Notes: a model not told the origin generated them from the sequence alone. A stretch of DNA of 50,253 nucleotides from Candidatus Omnitrophota bacterium (GCA_013286575.1 JABDFL010000005.1:1-50253); one strand, 5' to 3'. Numbered from the stretch's first letter, positions 8,407 to 17,904 are shown. A program made the numbers and translations.

Positions 8407-11400
8407 ATGAGCACTTCCGAATTTGTTCATCTTCATGTCCATACCCAATATTCTCTTTTAGACGGCGCCTGCCGGGTGGATGAGCTGGTTAAAAAGGCCG
8501 CAGGCCTCGGCATGCCGGCCTTAGGGATGACTGACCATGGCAATATGTTCGGCGCCATCCATTTTTACAAGGCCTGCCAAAAATCCAAGATCAAGCCCAT
8601 CATCGGTTGCGAAGCTTATATCACCCCTGCCAGCCGCTTTGAAAAAGACCCTGATCAAAAAAGCATTTGCCATTTGACCCTTTTGGCGGCGAGCAATGAG
8701 GGCTATGCCAATCTGATGAAATTGGTTTCCGCCTCTTATCTGGAAGGCTTTTATTATAAGCCCCGGATCGATAAAGAAATATTAGCCAGGCATGCCAAAG
8801 GCCTTATCGGCACATCGGGATGCCTTAAAGGTGAAGTGGCGGGGCATTTGCTGCGCGGCCATTTTGAAGCGGCATTGAAAGCGGCTGATGAGTACCGCCA
8901 TATTTTCGCCCAAGGGCATTATTATATCGAGCTCATGGACCATGGCATTATGGAGCAAAAAAAGGTCAATGAAGATCTCATCAAAATTGCCAAACAATTG
9001 AATTTGCCTCTGGTGGCCAGCAATGATGTGCATTATATCGAGCAGGGACAGTCCATGGCGCATGAGACCCTGCTTTGCATCCAAACGCAGACGACCTTGG
9101 GAGATCCTAACCGCATGCGTTTTGCCACTGACCAGTTTTATTTTAAAGAGCCCGAGGCCATGAAAACAATTTTTGACGGGGTTCCTGATGCTGTCAGCAA
9201 TACTTTGTTAATAGCAGAGCAATGCAATCTGAAGCTGGATTTCGACCAGTATCATCTGCCGCGGTATGAAGTGCCTCAGGGCGCTGATGCTAAATCTTAT
9301 TTAACGGCACTTTGTGAAAAAGGTTTTTTGCACCGCTATCCTGCGGGTGTGGATAATGCCCTGCGCCAACGCCTGGAGCATGAGATCAAGACCATCAGTG
9401 ACATGGGCTTTGTCAGTTATTTTTTAATCGTCTGGGATTTTATCAACTATGCCAAGTCCATTGGCGTTCCCGTTGGCCCCGGCCGCGGTTCTGCCGCCGG
9501 CAGCCTGGTTTCTTATTTACTGGGGATCACGGACCTTGATCCAATTAAATACGGCCTCTTGTTTGAACGTTTCATGAATCCCGGGCGCAAAAGCATGCCG
9601 GACATTGATATTGATTTTTGTTATGAACGGCGGGGCGAGATCATTGATTATGTCACGAAAAAATACGGTTCCTCTAATGTGGCCCAGATCATCACCTTTG
9701 GTTCCATGCAGGCCAAGGCGGCCGTGCGTGATGTGGGCCGGGCCATGGGCATGCCGTATCCGGACGTTGACCGCATTGCTAAACTTATCCCCAATGAGAT
9801 CGGCATTACCCTTGAACAGGCATTAAACGTGGAGCCGCAATTACGGGAGGCTGTTGAATTTGATAAAATAGCCAAGCAATTGCTGACCACGGCCCAGGTT
9901 TTGGAGGGCTTGAACCGTCACGCGTCCATCCATGCGGCAGGGGTGGTGATTTCAGATAAGCCCCTGACAGAGTATGTTCCTTTATTTAAAAGCTCTGACG
10001 GGCAGGTCACCACCGCCTATGATATGGATGGGATCTCCCAAATAGGCCTTTTGAAAATGGATTTTTTGGGCTTAAGGACGCTGACCGTCATCACCGAATC
10101 ACTCAAGCTCATCAAACAGCATCGAGGCATAGACATTGACATTGATGCGCTTTCGCTCGACGACAAAAAAGCCTATGAGATGTTGGCGCGGGGCAATGCC
10201 ATGGGTGTCTTCCAACTGGAAAGTGGGGGCATGCGGGACCTTTTAAAGAAAATGAAGGCCTCGGAGTTTGAAGACCTGATATCCATCAATGCCTTGTACC
10301 GTCCCGGCCCCATGGGTTCGGGCATGCTGGATGATTTTATCAAACGCAAGCGGGGAGAGCAGAAGATTTCCTATCCGCATCCCAAACTGGAAGCGGTGCT
10401 TAAACCAACTTACGGCATCATTCTTTATCAGGAACAGGTCATGCAGATCGCCTCTGTCATCGCGGGTTTCAGCATGGCCCAGGCCGATGATTTGCGCAAG
10501 GCCATGGGCAAGAAAATACCGGCGGAAATGCAAAAAATGCGCTCCTTTTTTATAGAAGGCTGTGCCAAGACCAGTCTTATGACAGAAGCTCAGGCCAATC
10601 AGTTATTTGATCTGATCGACTTTTTCGCCGGGTATGGTTTTAACCGCAGCCATTCCGCGGCCTATTCGCTTATCAGCTACCGTACGGCGTATTTAAAGGC
10701 CAATTATCCGGTTGAGTTTATGGCAGCGCTTTTGACATCTGAAAAAGACAACACCGATAAGGTGGTTGAATACGTTAAAGAGTCCGGGGCCATGGGGATC
10801 AGTATTTTGCCTCCGGATGTTAATCATAGTTTGGCCCAATTTACCGTTGAGAAAAAAAATGCCATCCGTTACGGTTTGCTGGCAGTCAAGAATATCGGCG
10901 CCGGGGCCATTGAGTCCATGGTCCGTGCCAGGGCTGAAGGAGGGCCTTTTACTTCCATTTTTGATTTTTGCCGCCGCATTGACCTGCGTTTGAATAACCG
11001 TAAAGTCCTGGAAAGCCTGATCAAGTCCGGGGCTTTTGATGCTTTTCATTGCCGGCGCTCCCAGATGATGGCGGTCCTGGAAAGGGCCCTGGAAGCCGGC
11101 ACCCGCGGGCAAAAAGAAAAAGAGATCGGCCAGTTTTCCTTTTTTAGCATGGGGCAGGAAGAAAGCGGTTTTGGCCCCAATGACGAAACCTTCCCTGATA
11201 TTCCGGAATGGCCGCAGGCCCAGATACTGGGTTATGAAAAATCTTTGTTGGGGTTTTATTTAAGCGGGCATCCTTTGGACCGCTACAAAACTGAAATTGA
11301 GAAATTTGCGGATTTTACAACGAGCAATATCAAAGGTGCGCGTGACGGGCAGGAAGCGCGGATGATCGGGCTGATCACATCCGTCAAATTGACCAGCACC

Positions 11401-11844
11401 AAAAAGACCAATGAGCGCATGGCCATTGTGGGGCTGGAGGACATCGACGGGGAAATGGAGCTGGTGATCTTCCCTTCCAGTTATACGCAAACAGCTTCTT
11501 ACCTGAAAGAAAATACAGTGGTGGTGGTCAAAGGCAAGGTGAGTTTCCGCGATGGTTTTCCCAAGATGATAGCCAGTGAAATGGCGGGTATTGATGAGGT
11601 TTATGACCTGATCAAATCCGTGCAGGTGGATTTGTCGCAAACAGGCCAGTCCGGTTTTGAAAAACTGAAAGAAAAGCTGGCGCGTTTCCCGGGCAAAATC
11701 CCGGTTTATGTGCAGGTGGACACGAATAATTACAAACGGGTGCAAATTTTAGTGGGCGAAGATTTGTTTGTCACTCCCAGTGAAATTTTGATGGAAGAAA
11801 TCAAGGTTTTAGTCGGAGAAAACAATTTTTCGTTGACACTGTAA
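8407..11844 (+). CDS. dnaE: DNA polymerase III alpha subunit
   Basis: Replicative polymerase of the DnaE1 type, 1145 residues. N-terminal PHP domain (VHLHVHTQYSLLDGA, MTDHGNMFGA), polymerase core with the catalytic acidic motif PDIDIDF (Asp399 and Asp401) and GPGRGSAAGSLVSYLLG, thumb/fingers with NRSHSAAYSLISYRTAYLK, a likely beta-clamp motif QFSFF near residue 905, and a C-terminal OB fold (RMIGLITSVK...). The ORF track uses TTG at 8398, inside the terminator stem tail; the ATG at 8407 giving MSTSEFVHLH fits the family better. No Shine-Dalgarno is visible because the terminator abuts the start, so the promoter position is unclear. HU, hisS and aspS follow. Confidence 0.96.
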   Translation: MSTSEFVHLHVHTQYSLLDGACRVDELVKKAAGLGMPALGMTDHGNMFGAIHFYKACQKSKIKPIIGCEAYITPASRFEKDPDQKSICHLTLLAASNEGYANLMKLVSASYLEGFYYKPRIDKEILARHAKGLIGTSGCLKGEVAGHLLRGHFEAALKAADEYRHIFAQGHYYIELMDHGIMEQKKVNEDLIKIAKQLNLPLVASNDVHYIEQGQSMAHETLLCIQTQTTLGDPNRMRFATDQFYFKEPEAMKTIFDGVPDAVSNTLLIAEQCNLKLDFDQYHLPRYEVPQGADAKSYLTALCEKGFLHRYPAGVDNALRQRLEHEIKTISDMGFVSYFLIVWDFINYAKSIGVPVGPGRGSAAGSLVSYLLGITDLDPIKYGLLFERFMNPGRKSMPDIDIDFCYERRGEIIDYVTKKYGSSNVAQIITFGSMQAKAAVRDVGRAMGMPYPDVDRIAKLIPNEIGITLEQALNVEPQLREAVEFDKIAKQLLTTAQVLEGLNRHASIHAAGVVISDKPLTEYVPLFKSSDGQVTTAYDMDGISQIGLLKMDFLGLRTLTVITESLKLIKQHRGIDIDIDALSLDDKKAYEMLARGNAMGVFQLESGGMRDLLKKMKASEFEDLISINALYRPGPMGSGMLDDFIKRKRGEQKISYPHPKLEAVLKPTYGIILYQEQVMQIASVIAGFSMAQADDLRKAMGKKIPAEMQKMRSFFIEGCAKTSLMTEAQANQLFDLIDFFAGYGFNRSHSAAYSLISYRTAYLKANYPVEFMAALLTSEKDNTDKVVEYVKESGAMGISILPPDVNHSLAQFTVEKKNAIRYGLLAVKNIGAGAIESMVRARAEGGPFTSIFDFCRRIDLRLNNRKVLESLIKSGAFDAFHCRRSQMMAVLERALEAGTRGQKEKEIGQFSFFSMGQEESGFGPNDETFPDIPEWPQAQILGYEKSLLGFYLSGHPLDRYKTEIEKFADFTTSNIKGARDGQEARMIGLITSVKLTSTKKTNERMAIVGLEDIDGEMELVIFPSSYTQTASYLKENTVVVVKGKVSFRDGFPKMIASEMAGIDEVYDLIKSVQVDLSQTGQSGFEKLKEKLARFPGKIPVYVQVDTNNYKRVQILVGEDLFVTPSEILMEEIKVLVGENNFSLTL

Positions 11845-11861
11845 GTCCTTGTTGGTACTAT
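11833..11861 (+). promoter_or_regulatory. Promoter of the HU gene
   Basis: TTGACA at 11833-11838, 17-base spacer, TACTAT at 11856-11861. The -35 box lies within the last codons of dnaE, giving the HU-hisS-aspS group its own strong promoter. Confidence 0.75.
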
Positions 11862-11916
11862 AGTTGCAATTAAATTTGAACCATATGCATTTGTCATCGC
11901 CGAAGGAGAGTTTTTA

Positions 11917-12189
11917 ATGACGAAAAAAGATATTGTGTTAAAAATAACTGACGCAACCGGTATCAAACAGGTGGATGTTAAAAAGATCGTGCAGAAGACT
12001 TTTGATGTGATCGTCGATTCCTTGATGCAGGGTGACAAGGTGGAGTTGCGCAATTTTGGGGTTTTTAAGATCAAAGAGCGTCGCGCCCGTTTCGGTCGCA
12101 ATCCCCGCACGGGACAAAGCGTTCCCGTCCCTCCCCGGAAAGTAGTGGTCTTTAAGTCCGGTTTAGAAATGAAGCAGAAAGTCAAATAA
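11917..12189 (+). CDS. HU/IHF-family DNA-binding protein
   Basis: Ninety-residue nucleoid protein that bends DNA as a dimer. The HU signature appears as LRNFGVFKIKERRARFGRNPRTGQSVPVPPRKVVVFKSG (residues about 45-83), with the DNA-intercalating proline in the RNPRTG arm. N-terminus TKKDIVLKITDATGIKQVDVKK is the helical dimerisation part. CGAAGGAGAG precedes the ATG. Own promoter overlapping the dnaE end. HU versus IHF-alpha cannot be separated safely. Confidence 0.93.
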   Translation: MTKKDIVLKITDATGIKQVDVKKIVQKTFDVIVDSLMQGDKVELRNFGVFKIKERRARFGRNPRTGQSVPVPPRKVVVFKSGLEMKQKVK

Positions 12190-12204
12190 GGCCGGGAAAT
12201 CTAC

Positions 12205-13479
12205 GTGAATAATACCTTCAATGTCCCCCGCGGGACATCCGATATATTACCCGACGCTGTTCCTCTCTGGGAAGCCTTAGAATTCCTGGCCCGCAAAATC
12301 TGCAAGTCATACGGCTACAGAGAAATCCGTACGCCTGTTTATGAGGATGTTAACCTTTTTAAAAGGTCCTTAGGGGCAACCACTGATGTGGTCAATAAAC
12401 AGCTTCTGGAATTGGCTTCTGCTAAAGAAGACGAAGGATATGCTTTGCGGCCGGAGGGTACTGCTTCGGTGATGCGTTCTTATATTGAGAATAGTTTTGA
12501 CAAAAAAGAACGGTTGTCCAAATTTTTTTATATCGGCCCCATGTTTCGCGGGGAGCGTCCACAGAAAGGCAGGCTGCGTCAGTTTCACCAGATCGGAGTC
12601 GAGGCTATCAGTGTTGACGAAGCTTCCCCGTTCCTTGATGCTGAGACCATCGCTTTAGCGATGCATTTGTTAAGGGAATTCGGGGTCAAAGACCCGCAAT
12701 TAAAGATCAACAGTTTGGGTTCTAAGGAGGATAAAGCGCGCATTTCGGACTGGCTGCGGGGTGAATTTGCTAAACATAAAGATAAATTATGCGTCGATTG
12801 CCGCGAGCGTTTTGAACGCAATGTGTTTCGCGTGCTGGATTGTAAAAATGAATCCTGCCGTAAAGTGGTGGCCTCTGTTGTCAAGGACCTGCCGCTGTCG
12901 GTCCCGTCCCAAGAATATTTTAGCAAGGTACAGGCGGCACTCACCAGCATTAAAATCCCTTTTGAAGTCTCGCCGCATTTGGTGCGCGGCTTGGATTATT
13001 ATACGCATACGGTGTTTGAAATCACGGCAGCAGGCCGGTTGGGCAGCCAGGATGCTGTTGGTGCCGGCGGGCGCTATAGCACATTAGCGTTTGAATTAGG
13101 CGGTGCGGAGAACATCAGAGGGATCGGCTTTGCGTTGGGCATAGAACGTATTTTATTGGCCCTGGGTGAAGCGCCCATTGAACTGGCCCGTGTGGATGTC
13201 TTTATCATGGCCATGAAGGAAGAATACCAGCCATTGATTTTTTTAGTGTTGCAGTTGCTTAGAAAAGCAGGCATCAGCGCAGATATGGGTTTTGTGTGCG
13301 GGTCCATGAAGTCTCAAATGGGCCGTGCGGATAAAGCAGGGGCGCGTTTTGCGTTGATCGTCGGAGAAGATGAAGTCAAAAATAATTCCATTGCCGTCAA
13401 AGACATGCAAAACTCAACCCAGGAAACAGTGGCGTTGGCCGATATTGTAGAACATTTAGGAAAGGTTTTGTCATCATGA
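12205..13479 (+). CDS. hisS: Histidyl-tRNA synthetase
   Basis: Class II synthetase charging tRNA-His. Motif 2 region FYIGPMFRGERPQKGRLRQFHQIGVEAI (about residues 108-134), the histidine signature LVRGLDYYTHTVFEI (about 260-274) and a C-terminal anticodon-binding domain (VDVFIMAMKEEYQPL...) are visible; 424 residues is family length. The start is GTG at 12205, giving NNTFNVPRGTSDILP, the standard N-terminus; only a weak GGG-type ribosome site precedes it. It lies 15 bases after HU and its stop overlaps the aspS start as ATGA. Confidence 0.96.
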   Translation: MNNTFNVPRGTSDILPDAVPLWEALEFLARKICKSYGYREIRTPVYEDVNLFKRSLGATTDVVNKQLLELASAKEDEGYALRPEGTASVMRSYIENSFDKKERLSKFFYIGPMFRGERPQKGRLRQFHQIGVEAISVDEASPFLDAETIALAMHLLREFGVKDPQLKINSLGSKEDKARISDWLRGEFAKHKDKLCVDCRERFERNVFRVLDCKNESCRKVVASVVKDLPLSVPSQEYFSKVQAALTSIKIPFEVSPHLVRGLDYYTHTVFEITAAGRLGSQDAVGAGGRYSTLAFELGGAENIRGIGFALGIERILLALGEAPIELARVDVFIMAMKEEYQPLIFLVLQLLRKAGISADMGFVCGSMKSQMGRADKAGARFALIVGEDEVKNNSIAVKDMQNSTQETVALADIVEHLGKVLSS

Positions 13480-14873
13480 GAACGCATACGTGTGGGGAAT
13501 TGAACAAGAATTTTAAAGACCAGGAAGTGACCCTTTGCGGCTGGGTGCATCGCCGCCGGGACCACGGCAAGCTTATTTTTATTGATATCCGCGACCGTTA
13601 TGGCATTACCCAGGTTGTCTTTGTCCCTTCGGTCAGTCCCGAAGCGCATACTGAAGCGCAAAAATTAGGGCCTGAATTCGTCGTCAAGATAACCGGCACG
13701 GTCAATGTCCGTCCGCCCAAGAATGTTAATCCGGATGCCCTGACAGGGGACATTGAGTTGCTCGCTAAAAAATTAGAGATCCTGAATACCGCCAAGGTAC
13801 CGGTGTTTGAAATCGATGATAATATCGAGGCGGCAGAGGATTTACGCCTGACCTACCGTTACCTGGACATCCGCCGTAAAAAGGTGCGTGATTCCCTGGT
13901 TTTGCGCCATCATATATGCAGTTCCATGCGTAATTTCTTGAATGGTGAAAAGTTTACTGAGATTGAAACGCCTGTACTGACCAAATCAACGCCTGAGGGG
14001 GCGCGTGACTTTTTGGTGCCTTCACGCCTGACGCCGGGAAGTTTTTACGCCCTGCCGCAGTCCCCGCAACTGTTCAAGCAGATCCTCATGGTCTCGGGCA
14101 TGGACCGTTATTATCAGATCGTCAAATGTTTCCGTGATGAAGACCTGCGCGCCGACCGCCAGCCGGAATTCACCCAGCTTGATATGGAGATGTCCTTTGT
14201 GGACCAGGAGTTTATTTTTGATTTGACCGAACGGATGTATAAACAAATATTTAAAGAAGTCCTGAATATTGATTTACCCATACCGTTTGCGCGCATGACC
14301 CACGCCGAGGCGCAGGCCCGGCATAATTCTGATAAGCCGGACATTCGCCAGGATAAAAGCAACCCTCGCGAGTTTGCATTTTTGTGGGTTGTGGATTTTC
14401 CTTTGTTCAAGTATAATACCGAAGAAAAAAGATGGGACAGTGAACATCACCCTTTCACAGGCCTTAATCCCGAAGATGTCCATTTATTGGAGAGCGGGGA
14501 ATATGCCAGGATCCGCGGCCGTTGTTATGACCTGGTGCTCAACGGTAATGAGATCGGCAGCGGCTCGGTGCGTATTCACCGCCGGGAATTGCAGCAGAAG
14601 ATTTTTGACATCATTGGTATAGCCCCGGAAGAGGCCCAGAAGCGCTTTGGTTTTTTACTCAGGGCCTTTGAATACGGCGCGCCGCCGCACGCAGGGGTGG
14701 CCTATGGCATTGACCGTGTCGTGACGATCATCACCGGCAATGAATCCATCCGCGACTGCATCGCTTTCCCCAAGACCCAAAAAGGGACATGCCTGATGAC
14801 AGACGCGCCGTCCGATGTGGATGCCAAGCAGTTAAAAGATTTAGGTTTAGTCGCTTTAAAGAAAAATAATTGA
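13476..14873 (+). CDS. aspS: Aspartyl-tRNA synthetase lacking the GAD insertion domain
   Basis: Class II synthetase charging tRNA-Asp. OB-fold anticodon domain (LCGWVHRRRDHGKLIFIDIRDRYG), motif 2 (YQIVKCFRDEDLRADRQPEFTQLDMEMSF) and motif 3 (GVAYGIDRVV) are bacterial type. It has only 465 residues against about 580-600. The join RMTHAEAQARHNSDKPDIRQDKSNPREFAFLWVVDFPLF runs straight across the point where bacterial enzymes carry the GAD insert of roughly 100-130 residues, which is absent. His in RRDHG is a position linked to non-discriminating enzymes that also charge tRNA-Asn, so it may work with GatCAB. Translationally coupled to hisS (four-base overlap). Confidence 0.93.
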   Translation: MRTHTCGELNKNFKDQEVTLCGWVHRRRDHGKLIFIDIRDRYGITQVVFVPSVSPEAHTEAQKLGPEFVVKITGTVNVRPPKNVNPDALTGDIELLAKKLEILNTAKVPVFEIDDNIEAAEDLRLTYRYLDIRRKKVRDSLVLRHHICSSMRNFLNGEKFTEIETPVLTKSTPEGARDFLVPSRLTPGSFYALPQSPQLFKQILMVSGMDRYYQIVKCFRDEDLRADRQPEFTQLDMEMSFVDQEFIFDLTERMYKQIFKEVLNIDLPIPFARMTHAEAQARHNSDKPDIRQDKSNPREFAFLWVVDFPLFKYNTEEKRWDSEHHPFTGLNPEDVHLLESGEYARIRGRCYDLVLNGNEIGSGSVRIHRRELQQKIFDIIGIAPEEAQKRFGFLLRAFEYGAPPHAGVAYGIDRVVTIITGNESIRDCIAFPKTQKGTCLMTDAPSDVDAKQLKDLGLVALKKNN

Positions 14874-14928
14874 CCCGTAGGGTCATCCTCGAATGTTTTA
14901 ATCGGGGATCTAATCCAGGAGATGAGTC

Positions 14929-15543
14929 ATGTTAAAGAAAAATTTAGCCCTTATTACTTTAGTGATTTTTGCCGCAGGTTGCGGTTTGGAGGCAAAGACG
15001 TATGTGATCACTAAGGACCGTGTTGGATTAGGCCAAAGCACCGGTAACGGCGGCTGTATAGTGGGAACATGCCCTCCGCCGCCGGCCCCGAAAGAAACGA
15101 CCCGTAAGGTTTATGTGCTGGAGATAACCAAGCCTGTCCCGGAATCCGAGGTGCAAAAAATAGAGGAAACCGCGGTCAACGCGATCGCGGATTCCCAAAC
15201 GCCTCCGGCTGCTGATACAACACCTGCCCCGGCGGCACCCGCAGCAACGGACAATGCCCAGCCGGCTGTGGCGCCTCAACCGGTTGTTCCTGTTGTCGGG
15301 GAATTGCCCGGCACTGTACCGGCAGAAGCATCCGCGCCATCTGAGCCTGTCGAGCAAAACGGCGGAAACATGCAAGCGCAGACCTACACGGTGCAAAAAG
15401 ATGATACCTTGCAGAAAATCTCGAAGAAGCTTTTCGGTACCTATGCCAAATGGTATAAAATTTACAAGGCCAATAAAGATAAAATTGAAAATCCGAATAT
15501 TCTCAAACCCGGCACAGTGCTGACTATTCCGGCCGCTAAATAA
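14929..15543 (+). CDS. LysM-domain lipoprotein
   Basis: Secreted lipoprotein of 204 residues. The signal sequence MLKKNLALITLVIFAAGCG ends in a lipobox (AAGC, Cys18). The middle (about 45-145) is Pro/Ala-rich and probably disordered. The C-terminal LysM domain (about residues 150-202, YTVQKDDTLQKISKKLFGTYAKWYKIYKANKDKI...LKPGTVLTIP) should bind peptidoglycan. A small hairpin (ATCCTCGA / TCGGGGAT) and AGGAG precede the start. Next to phoH and cell-wall genes. Likely links envelope and wall; partner unknown. Confidence 0.85.
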   Translation: MLKKNLALITLVIFAAGCGLEAKTYVITKDRVGLGQSTGNGGCIVGTCPPPPAPKETTRKVYVLEITKPVPESEVQKIEETAVNAIADSQTPPAADTTPAPAAPAATDNAQPAVAPQPVVPVVGELPGTVPAEASAPSEPVEQNGGNMQAQTYTVQKDDTLQKISKKLFGTYAKWYKIYKANKDKIENPNILKPGTVLTIPAAK

Positions 15544-15556
15544 AGAAAGGGCATTA

Positions 15557-16528
15557 ATGGATTTTCGTCTGGTCTTTGATAATAACCGCGATTTACAGCT
15601 GCTCTTTGGACGTTATGATCAAAATTTAAAGATTATCGAGAAGGAATTGGGGGTCCGTATTGTCCGCTCCGAGGACGGCATTAAGATCATCGGCTCTGAT
15701 CCCCAGGTCCAGATCGCCCGTGAACTTTTCCATTACTTGATGACCTTTGTCGAGAAGGGCAAGGATGTCAAGAAGGCGGACATTGTTTATGCCCTGCGCC
15801 TGGTGGATAAAGAAAAAGAAATTGATTTTAAGCGCTTGGCCAAGGAAAAGATCGAAGTTTCGGTGCAAGGCGGTTTGATCACCCCCAAGACCAAGGGGCA
15901 GATCGAATACATTGAAGCCATTAAGAATAATGATCTGGTTTTTTGTATCGGTCCCGCCGGTACCGGAAAAACCTATTTAGCCATTGCCATGGCGGTCAAT
16001 GCCCTTAAAAAAGGGCTGGTGCGCCGCATTATCCTGACCCGTCCGGCCGTGGAAGCCGGGGAGAACCTGGGTTTTTTGCCCGGGGACATGGTGGAAAAAG
16101 TATTGCCGTACCTGCGCCCGTTATACGATGCTCTTTATGACATGATGGAGCCTGAAAAAGTTGAGCATTACAGCGAGCAGGGTATTATTGAAGTGGCCCC
16201 TTTGGCCTTTATGCGCGGGCGTACGCTCAACGAAGCTTTTGTCATTTTGGATGAAGCCCAAAATGCCAGGCCTGACCAGATGAAAATGTTTTTGACACGC
16301 ATGGGTTTTGATTCCAAGGTCGTGGTGATAGGGGACGTGACCCAAAGTGATTTACCGGCACCGGAAAATAATGGTTTGGCTGAGGCCAACCGGGTTTTGG
16401 GCAATGTGCCTGAGATCAAATTTATCCATTTGACCAGCGAAGACACTGTCCGCCATGAATTGGTGCAGAAGATCATCGAAGCCTACGCGCAAACCAACGG
16501 CAACCACAAGCAGACGTCACATCAATGA
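15557..16528 (+). CDS. phoH: PhoH-family ATPase
   Basis: PhoH-like P-loop ATPase, 323 residues, of the type encoded next to ybeY and implicated in RNA metabolism and ribosome quality control. Walker A GPAGTGKT at residues 132-139, Walker B/DEAQN (ILDEAQNARPDQMKMFLTRMG) and the arginine-containing C-terminal part are intact. N-terminal 110 residues hold the usual KH-like region. Starts 13 bases after the LysM gene with GAAAGGG upstream; its stop overlaps the next gene as ATGA. The exact biochemical role of PhoH is not settled. Confidence 0.92.
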   Translation: MDFRLVFDNNRDLQLLFGRYDQNLKIIEKELGVRIVRSEDGIKIIGSDPQVQIARELFHYLMTFVEKGKDVKKADIVYALRLVDKEKEIDFKRLAKEKIEVSVQGGLITPKTKGQIEYIEAIKNNDLVFCIGPAGTGKTYLAIAMAVNALKKGLVRRIILTRPAVEAGENLGFLPGDMVEKVLPYLRPLYDALYDMMEPEKVEHYSEQGIIEVAPLAFMRGRTLNEAFVILDEAQNARPDQMKMFLTRMGFDSKVVVIGDVTQSDLPAPENNGLAEANRVLGNVPEIKFIHLTSEDTVRHELVQKIIEAYAQTNGNHKQTSHQ

Positions 16529-17904
16529 GTTCTTTAAAAAATAATTCCATCTCCCGTGATCAAATCATCATGGTGGCCATTACCTTCCTGGCCCTGGTGA
16601 TTTTATGCTACTTCACTGGGTTTTCTTTGCTCATTCCTTTATTGGTGTTTTTTTTTGGCCTTCATTTATTTTATTTTAAGAAGGTCAAGCCCCGGCTCTT
16701 TCTGCATTTGGTCCTGCTGCTGGCGCTGATTGTCTTTTTGGCCCAGGCCCTTAAATCCTATACTCATCTGACCCATTTCTATTTGCCCATCGCCTCTATC
16801 GCAATGCTGGCGATGCTCTTGTTTAACGACGTGCAGATCAGTTTTATGATGGCCTTTATGAGCGCTGCCTTGGCCGGCATTGTTTTGGGGTTCGGCCTTA
16901 ATGAGACGCTGATTTTCTTTTTAGGCGGCCTGGCAGGGGCTTACAAGGTGCGTGATGCGCGCACCCGCGGGGTGCTCATTGAAGCCGGGATTTACGTTTC
17001 TATCATCCAGGTTGTATCTGCTTTATTGATCAATCCGGCGATCAATAGAGATATTTTGATGTACATTCTTAAGCCCCTGGCCATCAACGGCTTGATATGC
17101 GCTTTTGTGGTGATCGCCAGTGCCAAGATTTTTGAGACCTTGTTCGGCGAGATCACCAATTTTACGCTCCTGGAGCTTTCAGACTCTTCACATCCTTTAA
17201 TGAAGCGCATGGTGGTGGAAGCGCCGGGCTCTTATCACCACAGTTTGATCGTCAGCAATCTGGCGGAAGCAGCGGCGGATGCCATTGATGCTCATTCTCT
17301 GTTGGTCAGGGTGGGGGCGTATTATCACGATATCGGCAAAATGGCCAACCCCAAGTATTTTACGGAGAACCAGATGGTCACCGGCAATAAGCATGATGAA
17401 TTAGAACCGTCCATGAGCCGTTTGGTCATCTTCAATCATGTTAAGGAAGGCATTGATCTGGCGCACAAGTACCATTTAAACCACCGCATCATTGATTTTA
17501 TCCCTGAGCATCACGGCACAAGCCTCATGCATTATTTTTATCAAAAAGCCTTGTCCGAAGGGCACCCTGACGGCCTGGAAGAAAAAGATTACCGTTACCC
17601 GGGGCCGAAGCCGCAGAGCAAGGAAACAGCCATTGTCCTTTTGGCAGACTCTGTCGAGGGTGCTACCCGTGCCATGGATGAGCATACCCCTCAGCGCATC
17701 GAAGATGTGGTGCGTAAGGTGATCAATAATAAATTCATTGATGGCCAGCTGGATGAATGCAATTTGACATTAAGAGAAATCGATACGATCGCATCCGTCT
17801 TCGTGCGTGTTCTCAGTGCCATGTACCATGGCCGCGTCAAATATCCCGAAAAATCCAATGGAAATAACCCTGCAAAATCTTCAAAAGAAGATACTGATTC
17901 CTAA
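16525..17904 (+). CDS. 7TM-HD phosphohydrolase, PgpH/YqfF-like short form
   Basis: Membrane protein with about seven hydrophobic spans in residues 15-225, then a cytoplasmic HD domain (YHHSLIV, YYHDIGKM, PEHHGTSL, ADSVEGATR). PgpH in Firmicutes hydrolyses cyclic di-AMP; the HD metal ligands appear present here. At 459 residues it lacks the large extracytoplasmic 7TM-HDED domain of the roughly 700-residue PgpH. Sits between phoH and ybeY, the usual neighbourhood of this family. Start overlaps phoH by four bases; the 3' end overlaps ybeY by 47 bases. Substrate is inferred from family only. Confidence 0.85.
   Translation: MSSLKNNSISRDQIIMVAITFLALVILCYFTGFSLLIPLLVFFFGLHLFYFKKVKPRLFLHLVLLLALIVFLAQALKSYTHLTHFYLPIASIAMLAMLLFNDVQISFMMAFMSAALAGIVLGFGLNETLIFFLGGLAGAYKVRDARTRGVLIEAGIYVSIIQVVSALLINPAINRDILMYILKPLAINGLICAFVVIASAKIFETLFGEITNFTLLELSDSSHPLMKRMVVEAPGSYHHSLIVSNLAEAAADAIDAHSLLVRVGAYYHDIGKMANPKYFTENQMVTGNKHDELEPSMSRLVIFNHVKEGIDLAHKYHLNHRIIDFIPEHHGTSLMHYFYQKALSEGHPDGLEEKDYRYPGPKPQSKETAIVLLADSVEGATRAMDEHTPQRIEDVVRKVINNKFIDGQLDECNLTLREIDTIASVFVRVLSAMYHGRVKYPEKSNGNNPAKSSKEDTDS

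Noticed and set aside
11260-11745. 161-residue minus-strand ORF within dnaE
   Set aside because: Histidine/leucine-rich antisense shadow typical of the opposite frame of a GC-balanced gene.
17807-17857. GTG start for ybeY
   Set aside because: Would add 17 residues read from the pgpH-like gene with no homology; ATG at 17858 fits the family.
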